A model generated the notes under the pieces. The model made no database searches. It worked only from the letters and a program-made list of their open reading frames with translations, and was not told the origin of the DNA. This document shows, piece by piece, positions 46,625 to 57,345 of a stretch of DNA of 64,000 nt (within the stretch, counting starts at the first letter, position 1; the number at the start of each line of letters is the position of its first letter). The stretch spans positions 31,727,730 through 31,791,729 of the forward strand of contig NC_079217.1 of NCBI RefSeq assembly GCF_029633865.1. The letters run 5' to 3'. This DNA comes from Lampris incognitus. Lineage: Eukaryota > Chordata > Actinopteri > Lampriformes > Lampridae. A program made the translations under genes and the position numbers.

Positions 46625-46880
46625 CCCTTACAAAAAAAAGTAGTTTATTCAAGTGCACTATTAGTATACTTATTTTAAACTTAAAATCAGTGAGTATACT
46701 TTCAGTTTACTTTTTAAGCACTTATCAGAGATATACTAAACAAAATTATACTTAAGTATACTTACAAGTATACTACTAGTACATATTAACTATACTACTT
46801 GAACTTTACTTGAACTTTAACTTTACTTGAAGTTTTCTTAAGTTTATTTAAACTTCAAATATACTATTTTTTTGTAAGGG
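46625..46880. mobile_element. 256-bp MITE-like element
   Basis: Inverted ends CCCTTACAAAAAAAAGTAG (left) and CTATTTTTTTGTAAGGG (right). The interior is full of AGTATACTT-type palindromes. No ORF. The flanking GTGT repeats hide any target duplication. Confidence 0.75.
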
Positions 46881-47663
46881 GTGTGTGTGTGGGGGGGGCA
46901 GTTCCATACTGAATACCCTGACTGAAAACCCACGGTACGCTAATTTCTGCCAATTTCTGCCAGTCTGATAGACGTCTTCCTTTGCGAGTACTGCTATGTA
47001 AAATCAATGAAAGTTGGTCCCAAATGCTGTAAAGTCTGTTTTCACCCAATCATATCAACCTTTACACAATCAGATTGCACAAAAAACATGGTAAAAGCTA
47101 ACCGTATCTGGAGGAAAATTCTAACTAGCCACCAGCGACATCGGGATGAAAAGGTGATTTTTCAAATTTCATTTACCACACTGTATTTACATTTTATCCA
47201 AACTGATGGAATAAAGACTTCAGCCTTGTGTTTACACATGAGCCCAACATGTAAAATTGAGGGAAGAATTACAGGTTAGGTGCATGCGTGTCTGAGGTTC
47301 CTTAATGATAGGCAAGATGTATTAGACTCCACAGACTATATATGAGAATCAGTTAATATTCACATGCTGGCCTCTTCCAAGAGAGACTACTCACTGAAGA
47401 ATTAATGATCAGCAGCAATCTGTGGGTTTTAATATCGGGGCTGCCAGACTGTCAACGCTGATGCTCTTCCTGTTTGTTTGCTTTTTTTTTTTTAATAAAG
47501 ACGTAAATTCTGTGGGGTTTTTCTTTTGGACTGAGGTCTAAGTATAAAATAGATATTACTGTTTTCCATCGACATAAATGAACAGAAACATACACATGGA
47601 GTGGCATGTGTTATAAGAATCTACTATTGTCATAGTGACAGGTACAATATGAGGATGTTCCCA
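46881..47663. other. AT-rich region, no gene seen
   Basis: No domain or repeat recognised apart from a short GT/G run at the left edge. Confidence 0.55.
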
Positions 47664-49841
47664 TGATTATTCATCCATCTATCCATAATCTAGGACAATT
47701 TAATCCCCCCAATACATGCTGGGAGGCATCCTGGACAGACCACCAGTCTATCATTGGGTCCATAAACACCATTCACACCAATGGGCAACTCCAAATTCAT
47801 CAATTCATGTCTTTGGACCATGGGAGAAAATTTACACAAATACAGAAACTACGACTCGTACTATTTTCAGCTGCTCCCGTTAGGGGTTGCCACAGCGGAT
47901 CATCCATTCCCATTTCTTACTGTCCTCTGCATCATCCTCTGTCACACCAGCCACCTGCGTGTACTCCCTCACCACATCCATAAACTTCTTTGGCCTCCCG
48001 CTTTTCCTCTTCCCTGGCAGCTCCATATTCAGCATTCTTCTCACATTACACCCAGCATCTCTCCTCCATACATGTCCTAGCCATCTCAATGTAGCCTCTC
48101 TTGCTTTGTCTCCAAACCGTCCAATTTGAGTGGTGCCTCTAATATAATCATTCCGAATCCTGTCGTCCTTTGTCACTCCCAGTGAAAATCTTAGCATCTT
48201 CAACTCTGCCACCTCCAACTCCACCTCCTGTCTTTTTGTCAGTGCCACTGTCTCCAAACCATATAACATGGCTGGTCTCACAACAATCTTGTAAACCTTC
48301 CCTTTAACTCTTGCTGGTACCCTTCTGTCGCAAATCACTCCTGACACTCTTCTCCACCCTGCCCGCACTCGCTTCTTCACCTCTCTTCTGCACTCCTGTT
48401 ACTTTGGACAGTTGACCCCAAGTATTTTTAACTCATACACCTTCATCACCTCTACACCTTGCATCCTCACCATTCAACTGCCCTCCCTCTCATTCATGCA
48501 TAGGTATACCATCTTGCTCCTACCGACTTTCATTCCTCTTCTCTGCATACCTCCACCTCTCCAGGCTCTCCTCAACCTGCACCCTACTCTCACTACAGAT
48601 CACACGGTCATCCACAAACATCATAGTCCACGAAGACTCCTGCCTGATCTTGTCTGTCAACCTGTCTATCACCTTTGCAAACAAGAAAGGGCTGAGATCC
48701 TTGATGTAATCCCACCTCCACCTTGAACCCATCTGTCATTCCAACTGCACACCTCACCACTATCACACTTCCCTCATACATGTCTTGCACCACTCCTACA
48801 TACTTCTCTGCAACTCCCGACTTACTCATACAATACCACACCTCCTCTCTTGGCACCCTGTCATATGCTTTCTCTAAATCCACAAAGACACAATGTAACT
48901 CTTTCTGGCCTTTTCTATACTTCTCAGTCAACATTCTCGAATAAAACATCACATCTGTAGTGCTCTTTCATGGCATGAAACCATACTGCTGCTTGCTAAT
49001 TGTCACCTCTCCTCTTTACCTAGCTTCTATTACTCTTTCCCATATCTTCATGCTGTGGCTGATCAACTTTATACCGCTTTAGTTGCTACAGTGCTGCACA
49101 CTGCCCTTGTTCTTGAAAATCGGTACCAGTATGTTTCTTCTCCACTCCTCAGGCATCCTCTCACTTTTCAAGATTGTGTTAAACAGTCTAGTTAAAAACT
49201 CCACTGCCATCTCTCCGAAACATCTCCATGCTTCATCCTCTTCATAGCTGCCCTCACTTCCTCCTTGTTAATCCACTGCACTTCCTGATTCACTATCTCC
49301 ACATCATCCAACCTTCTCTCTCTCTCGTTTTCTTCATTCCGCAGCCCCTCAAAGTACTCCTTCCACCTTCTCAGTACACTCTCCTCGCTTGTCAGCACAT
49401 TTCCATCTCTATCATTGATCGCCCTAACCTGAGGGACCAATCCTTCCCAGATTGGTCCCTCTGTCTAGCCAATCGGTACAAGTCCTTTTCTCATTCCTTA
49501 GTGTCTAACCTCTCATACAACTCACGATACGCCTTTTCTTTGCCTTTGCCACCTTGCTCGTTACTTTACGCTGCATCTCCTTCTACTGCTGTCTACTTTC
49601 TTCATCTCTCTGACTATCCCACTTCTTCTTTGCCAACCTCTTCGTCTGTATGCTTTGCTGTACTTCCTCATCCCACCACCAAGTCTCCTTGTCTTCCTTC
49701 CTCTGTCCTGATGACACACCAAGTACCTTCCAACACAAATACAGAGAGAATAAGCAAATTCCACACAGACAGACTGGAATTAAACTCAGGACCCCTTTGG
49801 TCCAAGAAACCAGCACTAAGCACTGAGCCACCATGCCCCTT
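47664..49841 (-). mobile_element. tRNA-type SINE split by an RTE-like LINE
   Basis: 47664-47845 is the SINE 3' half (CATCCATCTATCCATAATCT, GTCTTTGGACCATGGGAGAA). 49733-49841 is its 5' half (GCACTGAGCCACCATGCCCC). Together they collinearly match the SINE at 33184. The LINE 47846-49732 lies between, with ACACAAATACAG duplicated at 47834-47845 and 49733-49744. Confidence 0.85.
47846..49732 (-). mobile_element. RTE-like non-LTR retrotransposon, copy 2, 5'-truncated
   Basis: Minus-strand coding relics in order: RAINDRDGNVLTSEESVLRR and WKEYFEGLRNEENERE (49192-49440, region before RT); [20 protein letters not shown] (48608-48952, RT motif A); [17 protein letters not shown] followed by VDD in place of FADD (48520-48732); then VRPAMLYGLETVALTKRQEV and LRWLGHVWRRDAGCNVRRML (47880-48380). 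The 3' end is GGTTGCCACAGCGG-type on the plus strand, the same as copy 1. Several frameshifts; dead. A 12-bp perfect target duplication frames it. Confidence 0.9.
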
Positions 49842-51479
49842 CCCCCAAGATTAAAAAAAAAAGACTTTTGGGCCACGTTGTTTTATAGAACTCCAGTACA
49901 ATATGCTTTCAGCATCCCTGTATTCGTCTTAGGCCCTCTACCCCTCATAGCCAATGTACAATAACATTTCAGTAGACACAGAGTAGCAATTAAAGGAGCT
50001 GTTCAATCGTTGTCTGCTATACATAATACATATTTCCACCACCAAGGGTCACTGTGTCTGAACTGGACTTTGTGTCTGATCAGGGCTGCAGTATATTATT
50101 TTATTTCATGCAGTTCACTTGACCCAACATATTCATTGAAATAAGGATTCACACATAGATGGCTGACTCTGTACAGTTAACTTTTTTTGTATAATACAGA
50201 CATTTTTTTTCTCCAATACAAAAGTATTCCTGTTTTATTTTGAAGAAAGGATATTTTTTCATTGAAAAGTGTAAAAAATAATAAAAGAAATATAAAAGAA
50301 AAGAAGAATAAAGAAAGAAGAATAAAAGAAATATATATATATATATATATATATATATCTTACCTTTTTTTCAAGCAATCACTATAGTAGTAGTTCAAGG
50401 CAATTAGCTATTAAACGGTAGTTATGACATTTAAAAATAGCACATACGTTGACTGCAGAGTACAGTTTATTTTAAGACTACCAATGCAGATTCGATAGTG
50501 TTCTGAACTGTAAGCGCAAAACACAGTACAGTAGACCTGAATGAATAATTCATTTACATATAACTAGCACAGTAATGTACTGTAAATCTTCACGCTGAAA
50601 TAATTCATAATTTAAAAACTAATATATGTTTTCGTTCCCTAAAGTTAAGTTATACTTTAAATGTTACAGCAGAAGTCCATTTGGGTAACTACAATGTAGT
50701 TGTTGATGTCCTCATTCTACTTTTCTTTGGACTCACACTGATGACCAGTATGACTAATTTGACCAGTATGTTGTCACTGAAAAAAAATGTAAAATCTGTA
50801 TCCCCTTGGTGTTTCCTTAATAATTTACACATTTTCCACATAAAAGACAGCTCACTTCTTAATGCATTCACCAGTTCTCCCTGCTATTCATGTTTGCTCA
50901 CTACTTTTGCTCTTTGCTTTAATACAATATACAAAAGTGTAATTTGGTGGAGCAGTTCTGTACAGTTCTGACACTTAGTATTCAATTTAGAAGCAGCTAA
51001 CCAAAGATATAACTTTAGCATTAAACTATTTGGTTGGCTTATGTTGTAGATATTTGCATATTTCTATTTTAATTTCTTTACATTTTTAAAGGTACGGAGG
51101 GTAATTTCTTTCTTCTAGTGACCACCATCAGCGACCAGTAGGAATTGCAACAACATTGGCATCCCTCATAGCGATGGTGGCCCATGTGTGACACAACTAA
51201 CACCCATAAAAGCTCATAATTTTGTAAGCTACCTAATACAAAAATCCCACAATAATGTCAAGTGAAGCGGTAATCACATTGTAAGACACTGCAAAATATA
51301 ACTCATTACACTATCAAAACTTATAGCACATGGGTATATATTTGATGACAATGCTACTTACCAATCCAACAGTAGCATGGCCAACTTGGTATTGGTTTTT
51401 ATGTTTTTATAGTGGTGACGTTTTTGTCTGCTCTCAACCGTAATACCTATATTTATTCTGTTTGTTGGAGCAGCTTTTC
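49842..51479. other. AT-rich region with a (TA)n tract at 50331-50358, no gene seen
   Basis: Short ORFs without recognisable motifs. Confidence 0.6.
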
Positions 51480-52140
51480 AGTAAATTTCTTGGACCATCC
51501 AACCCGAGCTGTCCCTCTAATATATTCGTTCCTAATCCTGTCCTTCATCACTCCCAGTGAAAATCTTAGCATCTTCAACTCTGCCAACTCCAGCTCTGCC
51601 TCCTGTCTTTTTGTCAGTGCCACTGTCTCCAAACCATGTAACATAGCTGGTTTCACAACCATCTTGCAAACTTTCCCTTTAACTCTTTCTGGTAGCCTTC
51701 TGTCGCAAATCACTCCTGACACACTTCTCCACCCACTCCAACCTGCCTGTACTCTTTTCTTCACCTCTCTTTTGCACTCCTCGTTACATTGGACAGTTGA
51801 CCCCAATTATTTAAACTCATACGCCTTCGTCAACTCTACTCCTTGCATCCTCACCATTCCACTGTCCTCCCTCTCATTCACGCATATGTATTCCATCTTG
51901 CTCCTACTGACTTTCATTCCTCTTCTCTCCAGTGCATACCTCCACCTCTCCAGGCTTTCCTCAACCTGCACCCTACTCTTCCTGCAGTTCACAATGTCAT
52001 CCATAAACAGTACCTGCTGCACATCCTTCCCAGCTCAGTCCCTCTGTCTAGCCAATCAGTACAAGTCATTTTCTCATTCCTTAGTGTCTAACCTCTCATA
52101 CAACTCACCGTATGCCTTTTCCTTTGCCACCTCTGTCTTC
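51480..52140 (-). mobile_element. RTE-like LINE copy 3, internally deleted
   Basis: Minus strand: KKRVQAGWSGWRSVSGVICD and AMLHGLETVALTKRQEAELE (51453-51806), then ESLERWRYALERRGMKVSRS (51807-52022) reading into the YxDD region. The junction near 52022 then jumps to upstream sequence (CCCTCTGTCTAGCCAATC) shared with copy 2 at 49458. The RT core between is missing. Confidence 0.8.
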
Positions 52141-52144
52141 ACTT

Positions 52145-52290
52145 TATGCTGCATCTCCTTGTACCGATCAGAGGAGGTGCTAGTGCAGCGACCGGGACAC
52201 ATACCCACATCCGGCTTCCTACCCGCAGACACGGCCAATTGTGTCTGTAGGGACGCCCGAACAAGCATGAACAACATGAGCAGTGCTTAA
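52145..52290. mobile_element. SINE-like fragment
   Basis: GTGCTAGTGCAGCGACCGGG and ACACGGCCAATTGTGTCTGT resemble the body of a common fish tRNA-SINE. No promoter boxes clearly intact. Confidence 0.35.
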
Positions 52291-53783
52291 CAGTACGAAC
52301 TGGCCAAACATGGACCCAGAAGACACGGACTCTGCTCCGTACTTCAGGCACTCAACCTCAAGTCCAGTCACAAGACGGCCACCACATAAGAGAACTGAGC
52401 GACCGACAACATTCTTCCGTGACGGCATTCGATAAACAACGGAATTTACTGGTCGAGCAAATACAGAAGCTGCAGATTCAGCCAGCGGGTCCAAGGCCGG
52501 TTCCCTCAATGCTTTCGGGTCCGACAGTCAGCGTCGCTCCACCTACTTCATCCCCAGTCCCTCTCACGCTGTCCTGACCTGGGCGTTTCTCCGGAGACTC
52601 CGGCGATTGCAGAGGAACATTAATTTATGCGCAAATTCACTCTTCTCGTGATTTATAGATAAGGTGTATTGTGAATTGGGTCGTGATGGCTTGCCATTTT
52701 TAATAAGTGGGTCACCAGAAAAAAAGTTTGGGAAAAATTGGTTTAGGTTACTTTTTGTGTTAGCCTCCAAAACAGGCCACATTTATGAACAGGGAACACA
52801 TTATTAAGCTTTTTTTTAAGGGGGTATGAAATAACGAGACGTTGATCCACTGACGTCCATTTGCTAACTGCAGGGTTGAGTTGCAGGCCCCATAGTTTTG
52901 TGGAAGGACATTGGATTTCTAAAGACCAGAACGCATCTGCTGTTTTCTTTTCCTTTTTTCTTTTCTTTCTTTTTTTTTTACCAAAATAAAAATTCCAAGC
53001 AAGAATGCAGTCTATGAAAGCCAGAAATATCAGAACTTGACAAAGATATCACTCTTTCCAACCCCTAGATACATGATGGATTTTTTTTGTAATGAGCAAA
53101 TCTTTTACTGATAACACCTTTGAGGAAGAAGAGTCAATACCCTTTCACACCCTCATGTGACACCTTCCATAGATACCAACGTGTTGTTGTCATTTCAGGG
53201 TTTCCAGATTACAGATTACTTCCAGTTACCCCCTTTCCCCCCTCCTCAATTGTAATCCGGCCAATAGCTTGTTTGCGTATGACGCGCGAACTGTAGGTGG
53301 AGGGCAGGAAGTGATTTTCTACACAGGAAGCACTATCACAAACTCTCAAAATGCCGGTTGCTCTCATCGATTAAACCGATCAACTACGACGAGTGTTTAT
53401 CGAGTACCAAGAGCTGTTGTTCGTTAGGGATGGAAATACAAGAAATTGACCGAAAACGCCGGGGGGGGGGAAATGGCTTGCGAACCGTCGTCTGCGGTCG
53501 GGAGGAGCGGAGTCGGATAATGCGCGTGTGCGCAGTGACTACTTCGTCAAAGGTAAGATAATTTTATGTGGCTATGTTTATGTAGCTTAACTGTTTCCTT
53601 ACTTTATTACGCTAAAGTTGTTTTTCTTTGCTTTGTTGGAGTTTGTACCCATCTCGTCCATTCTGCTTTTCTCTTCCTGCCCTCCATCTGAATCTCGCGC
53701 GTCATCAGAATCATGTGACTGCAAACAAGCCAATACCCCACTCGTCCGAGCCGTCCCGGTCGCTGCTCCACCCCCTCTGCCGA
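52291..53783. other. no gene recognised
   Basis: 53340-53560 has an open, GC-rich stretch ending in a donor-like AAAGGTAAGAT, but no domain was recognised. The rest is AT-rich. Confidence 0.45.
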
Positions 53784-54312
53784 TGTCATGGGTGTGTGAT
53801 CTGGGTCATCGGGGCTCGCCCATCCCTTGATTGGTGTTTCGGTTGACCTGCACTCGTTTGCCTGAGTGACCCTGATTGCCTGGCTTCACTCACCTGTTTC
53901 CCTTTCGCCGATTGGCTGCGGTTCCTGCGCACCTGCACCCAATCTCTCCCCCTTTCCGCGATTGGCTGTGCGGTTCCTGCCCTGTCCTGCGCACCTGTGC
54001 CCAATCTCCCTCCCCTTTCTCCGATTGGTTCGTCTGTTCTTGCCCTGCCCTGCGCCCAATCTCCCTGATTGGCTGTCCTACGTACACATGCCGCATGGTT
54101 GCTCAGGGTCATTATCGGATCGTCTCACCTCACCTCACCTCACAGAGACACTCCGAGAGATTCTTGGTTGCCGGGTGCGCCACGTCCTGTCGTGAGCCTT
54201 CCCTACTGTCTGTACCTTCTGTGTGTAGTTCGTTGTTTGATTAAAGTTTTGTTCTAGCCCACTTTGTCTCCGCTGTCTGCACTTGGGTCCTCTTCCTGCT
54301 CCCGGCGTGACA
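53784..54312 (+). mobile_element. LTR of a second gypsy-like retrotransposon
   Basis: 529 bp starting TGTCATGGGTGTGTGATC and ending CCCGGCGTGACA, with inverted ends TGTCA/TGACA. Contains GATTAAAG near 54240 as a poly(A)-type signal, and a 3-unit minisatellite with GATTGG (inverted CCAAT) boxes at 53890-54085. A short leader and an ATG at 54330 follow. No second LTR found, so it is a truncated copy. Confidence 0.65.
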
Positions 54313-54329
54313 GAACGATCTGACTGAGT

Positions 54330-54551
54330 ATGGACCCAGTAGATGGTTCAATTTACCGAAGACAACGTATACCTCTTTCGAGGCCTGTGTCTGGTGTGAA
54401 TGGCCTCTGGCTGTTAATCCGGTTTGTTAGCCAGCAGCCTGTATTTCAGTCTGCTGGCTCTGGCCCCGCTAGCCACCAGGCAGTCTACCGGTCAGTAAAC
54501 CACCGGTCGATGGGTGGTCCCGACCCGGCTCCAGCCCTAGACCCGTTCTGA
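54330..54551 (+). pseudogene. possible start of gag after the LTR
   Basis: 73 codons from ATG (MDPVDGSIYRRQRIPLSRPV...). Position 18 bp after the LTR fits gag of this kind of element, but no capsid motif is visible and the ORF ends at TGA. Low-confidence call by position only. Confidence 0.35.
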
Positions 54552-55199
54552 GGAGCCCGCCTGGCCAAAGGAGGTCCTTGTAGAATTTATTGACATCTGT
54601 GTCACCGACGTCACCGTTTTCAGATTTCTCAGCTTGCGCTGAGTTGTAAAGCCAGTATCTGTTTTTTTGGCTTGACCTTACTGCAGTCGATGTGCATTAC
54701 AATACTATGTTTATGTAATTCTACAGGATCAATAAATTACTGCATCAATTTTTTGAGTATATTTTCCATCTGAGTATGCATGACATGAATGCAGGGGTCC
54801 TCACGTTGAAATAAGTTAAATTCAGTGAATGACGGCAATACAGCCTTGTAAAAAAAAGTAGCTACACTTCAGACATATGATTTTGGAAATTGTTACATAG
54901 TCTCTTGAATCGTGGGTTTTGCACTTGGCCATTCATAGAGGCAAAGTAACTTTTCGGGGCAGAAAACTGCTTCAAGACCCTTCCAATCGCAGTTTGCAAA
55001 CTCGGCCAGCGAGTTGAGATGTGTTTGAGAATGGCTCTTTATTCAACATCACAAAGTTCACAGTAGCTGGCTAACTCGTTCTTCCTCTTCCTTGACTTGT
55101 CAAAGTAATAGAACAGATCAATAGCTAAACATTCAAATGATCAGACAGGCTTCGTTAAGAATCATCACTCATTGGCAACCAGAGCTGAGTCATCTGCAT

Positions 55200-55379
55200 A
55201 GTCATTCCTCTGAGAAATACCTTTTCTTGTTCGCAATGAATGATATAATTTGCCCTCTCGGGTAAGCCTATATGGTACTATCTCCCTCTGTTTCTACTGC
55301 CTTGTAGATTTGCCTCTTTATGCAAAGGCTAGGGGAAGGTAACTCTGCATTCAAATCCAAGAAGGCGCTGGCAGCAAGG
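55200..55379 (-). mobile_element. L1-like ORF2 fragment, duplicate of 57171-57345
   Basis: About 175 bp nearly identical to the 57.2-kb piece (AATACCTTTTCTTGTTCGCA, GGCAAAGGCTAGGGGAAGG-type). It directly abuts the zinc-finger LINE in both places. Confidence 0.8.
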
Positions 55380-56339
55380 CACCCTCTTGAATAAAAAAAG
55401 ATCAGCAGATCCAAATGCATGCCAGTGGCTTAAAAGAAGGCCGATAAAAGAAGACCTCTGTGAGCCAATCACAATGGCTGAAGTAGAGAAAGCACTTAAA
55501 GACACCAGAAGTCGGAAGGCACCGAGAAAAGATGGCATTCCATCAGACATCCTGAAGCATGGCGGCTCAATACTTAAGTCAGAACTACTAAAGCTCTATA
55601 ATGCCTGCTGGCAGAACCTATGCTTTCCTCGAGACTTCAAAGATGCTTTGATTGTGACCATCTACAAGAAGAAGGGTGAACAAAGCGTAGAAATATATAT
55701 ATACTAAGTCCAGTTGCACTTGATTCAATTCCTTTGGAAAGTGTGGAAACCACAGTGGGATCTCACTTCTGCCAAGTGCTGGAAAGGTCCTGGCTAAGAC
55801 CATACTGAACCGGGTAAAAATCCTTTCAGAAGTGTTGCCTGAAAGCCAATGTGGTTTTAGATCTCGTAGATCCACTGCAGACATGACCTTCACCCTGACA
55901 CCACTCCAAGAGAAAGTGACCAAACTGCACCAGCCATTTTACATTGTTTTTGTGAACTTTTCAAAAGCGTTTGACAATTTTGATAGAGAGACACTGTGGA
56001 AAGTGCTAGAGACTTATGGCTGCCACCGGAAACTAATCAGCTTCATCAGACTTTTCCACAATGGATATGTCAGGGAAAGTATCAATTGGAGGAGACATCA
56101 GCAATTCTTTCAACATCAGGCATGGAGTGAAGAAGGGTGTGTGCTTGTACTGACACTATTCATGTTATATCTCACTGCAGTCCTAGAAACTGTTAGTCAA
56201 CTGTAGAGTTGGCTTGTACATCAGGACCCGAATAGATGGAAATCTCTACAATCTTTCGAGATTCAAGGCGTCTACCAAAACAAGAGGACTCTGTGTTAGA
56301 GAGCTTCTATGTGCAGATGACTCAGCTCTGGTTGCCAAG
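55380..56339 (+). mobile_element. zinc-finger-bearing LINE, copy A (partial)
   Basis: Collinear with copy B from about 59302 to 60213. Encodes ITMAEVEKALKDTRSRKAPR, ESQCGFRSRRSTADMTFTLT and IVFVNFSKAFDNFDRETLWK (RT motif A, Asp changed to Asn in FVNF). Contains a 44-bp insert at 55694-55737. The frame is broken after the RT A/B region. Starts inside the RT upstream region, so the endonuclease is absent. Confidence 0.85.
55682..55749 (+). mobile_element. 44-bp micro-insertion with target-site duplication, Penelope-tail-like
   Basis: Insert 55694-55737 (TATATATATACTAAGTCC... TTCCTTTGG) between AAAGCGTAGAAA and AAAGTGTGGAAA. The paralogous LINE copy B carries the unoccupied site AAAGTGTAGAAA at 59611-59622, which proves the insertion event and its boundaries. 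Confidence 0.85.
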
Positions 56340-56376
56340 GAGTGACGATTCTTAACGAAGCCTGTCTGATCATTTG

Positions 56377-57345
56377 CTATTATTTGGATAACTTCTTCCA
56401 ATCTGTGTGCCGGGGCCTTTGCCTGAATCTTACCATCTGTGTTCAGAAATGAGATAGGCCTATACGAGGCACATTCTACAGGGTCTCTCCCTTTCTTGGC
56501 TATGGGAGTTATACATGCCTCATTTAGAGAAGGAGGGAGCGAACCCAGCCTAAGGGATTCATATAGAACAGTTGTTAATTGTGGGGAAAGAAGTGAACCC
56601 AGCCTAAGGGATTCATATAGAACAGTTGTTAATTGTGGGGAAAGAAGCGTCGAAACTTCTTAAAGAATTCGGCTGGAAATCCATCCAGCCCTGGGGATTT
56701 TCCAGATTGCATTGATGATATGGCTAGGATTATTTCTGCTTGGGTTAGGGTGCTTCCAGCTTCTCCACCAAGTCTGGGGGAATAGTTGGAATGGGCAGAT
56801 GGTCAAGAAAGGCTTTAATTGTCATTTCGTCTCAATTAAATTGAGAGGTGTGAGTAGAAATCTTTAAATGTATTATTGATTTTAATGGGGTCTACAGTGA
56901 TATCTCCACTATCTGTGTGAATGCTTTGCATAAGTTGCTTAGCCCTCCATCCCCTTAGTTGGTTAGCTAACAGTTTCCCTGTCTTTTCACCATGCTCATA
57001 ATATGTACTTTTGGTTTTTAATAAAATATTTTGCGTTCGGTGAGTAGTAAGGAGGTCGAATTTTGTTTTGAGTTCTAGTCTTTTGTGATATAGTTCTGGA
57101 GTTTGAGTTAATGCATATTGTTTGTCGATATCTAGAATTTTAGATGATAAATCCAGTCGTTCCTTCTGAGAATACCTTTTCTTGTTCGCAATGAATGACA
57201 TAATTTGCCCTCTCAGGTAAGCCTATATGGTACTATCTCCCTCTGTTTCTACTGCCTTGTAGATTTGCCTCTTTAGGCAAAGGCTAGGGGAAGGTAACTC
57301 TGAATTCAAATCCAAGAAGGCGCTGGAAGCAGGGTGCTCGATGAT
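56377..57345 (-). mobile_element. L1-like (Tx1/L1-type) ORF2 fragment
   Basis: Minus strand 56836-57201: KKRYSQKERLDLSSKILDID, KTKFDLLTTHRTQNILLKTK and STYYEHGEKTGKLLANQLRG, the segment between endonuclease and RT in fish L1-like elements. The plus-strand stretch from about 56385 on reads, in antisense, GRDPVECASYRPISFLNTDG, the next RT block. A 54-bp tandem duplication interrupts at 56545-56652. Dead. Confidence 0.8.
56545..56652. repeat. 54-bp tandem duplication inside the L1-like fragment
   Basis: Two consecutive copies of a unit containing CAGCCTAAGGGATTCATATA and GTTGTTAATTGTGGGGAAAG. They are nearly identical, so the duplication is recent. 54 bp preserves the reading frame. Confidence 0.9.

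Larger units (their letters stand above)
55134..56376. repeat. inverted 66-bp arms enclosing LINE fragments
   Basis: 55134-55199 and 56311-56376 are reverse complements with about three mismatches. The arm includes the LINE sequence encoding the YADD region (GTTGCCAAC...), plus GATCAGACAGGCTTCGTTAA of unknown origin. Confidence 0.85.

Noticed and set aside
53358..53561. Possible exon with donor-like AAAGGTAAGAT
   Set aside because: No recognisable protein family, poly(G) run inside, and no partner exon found.
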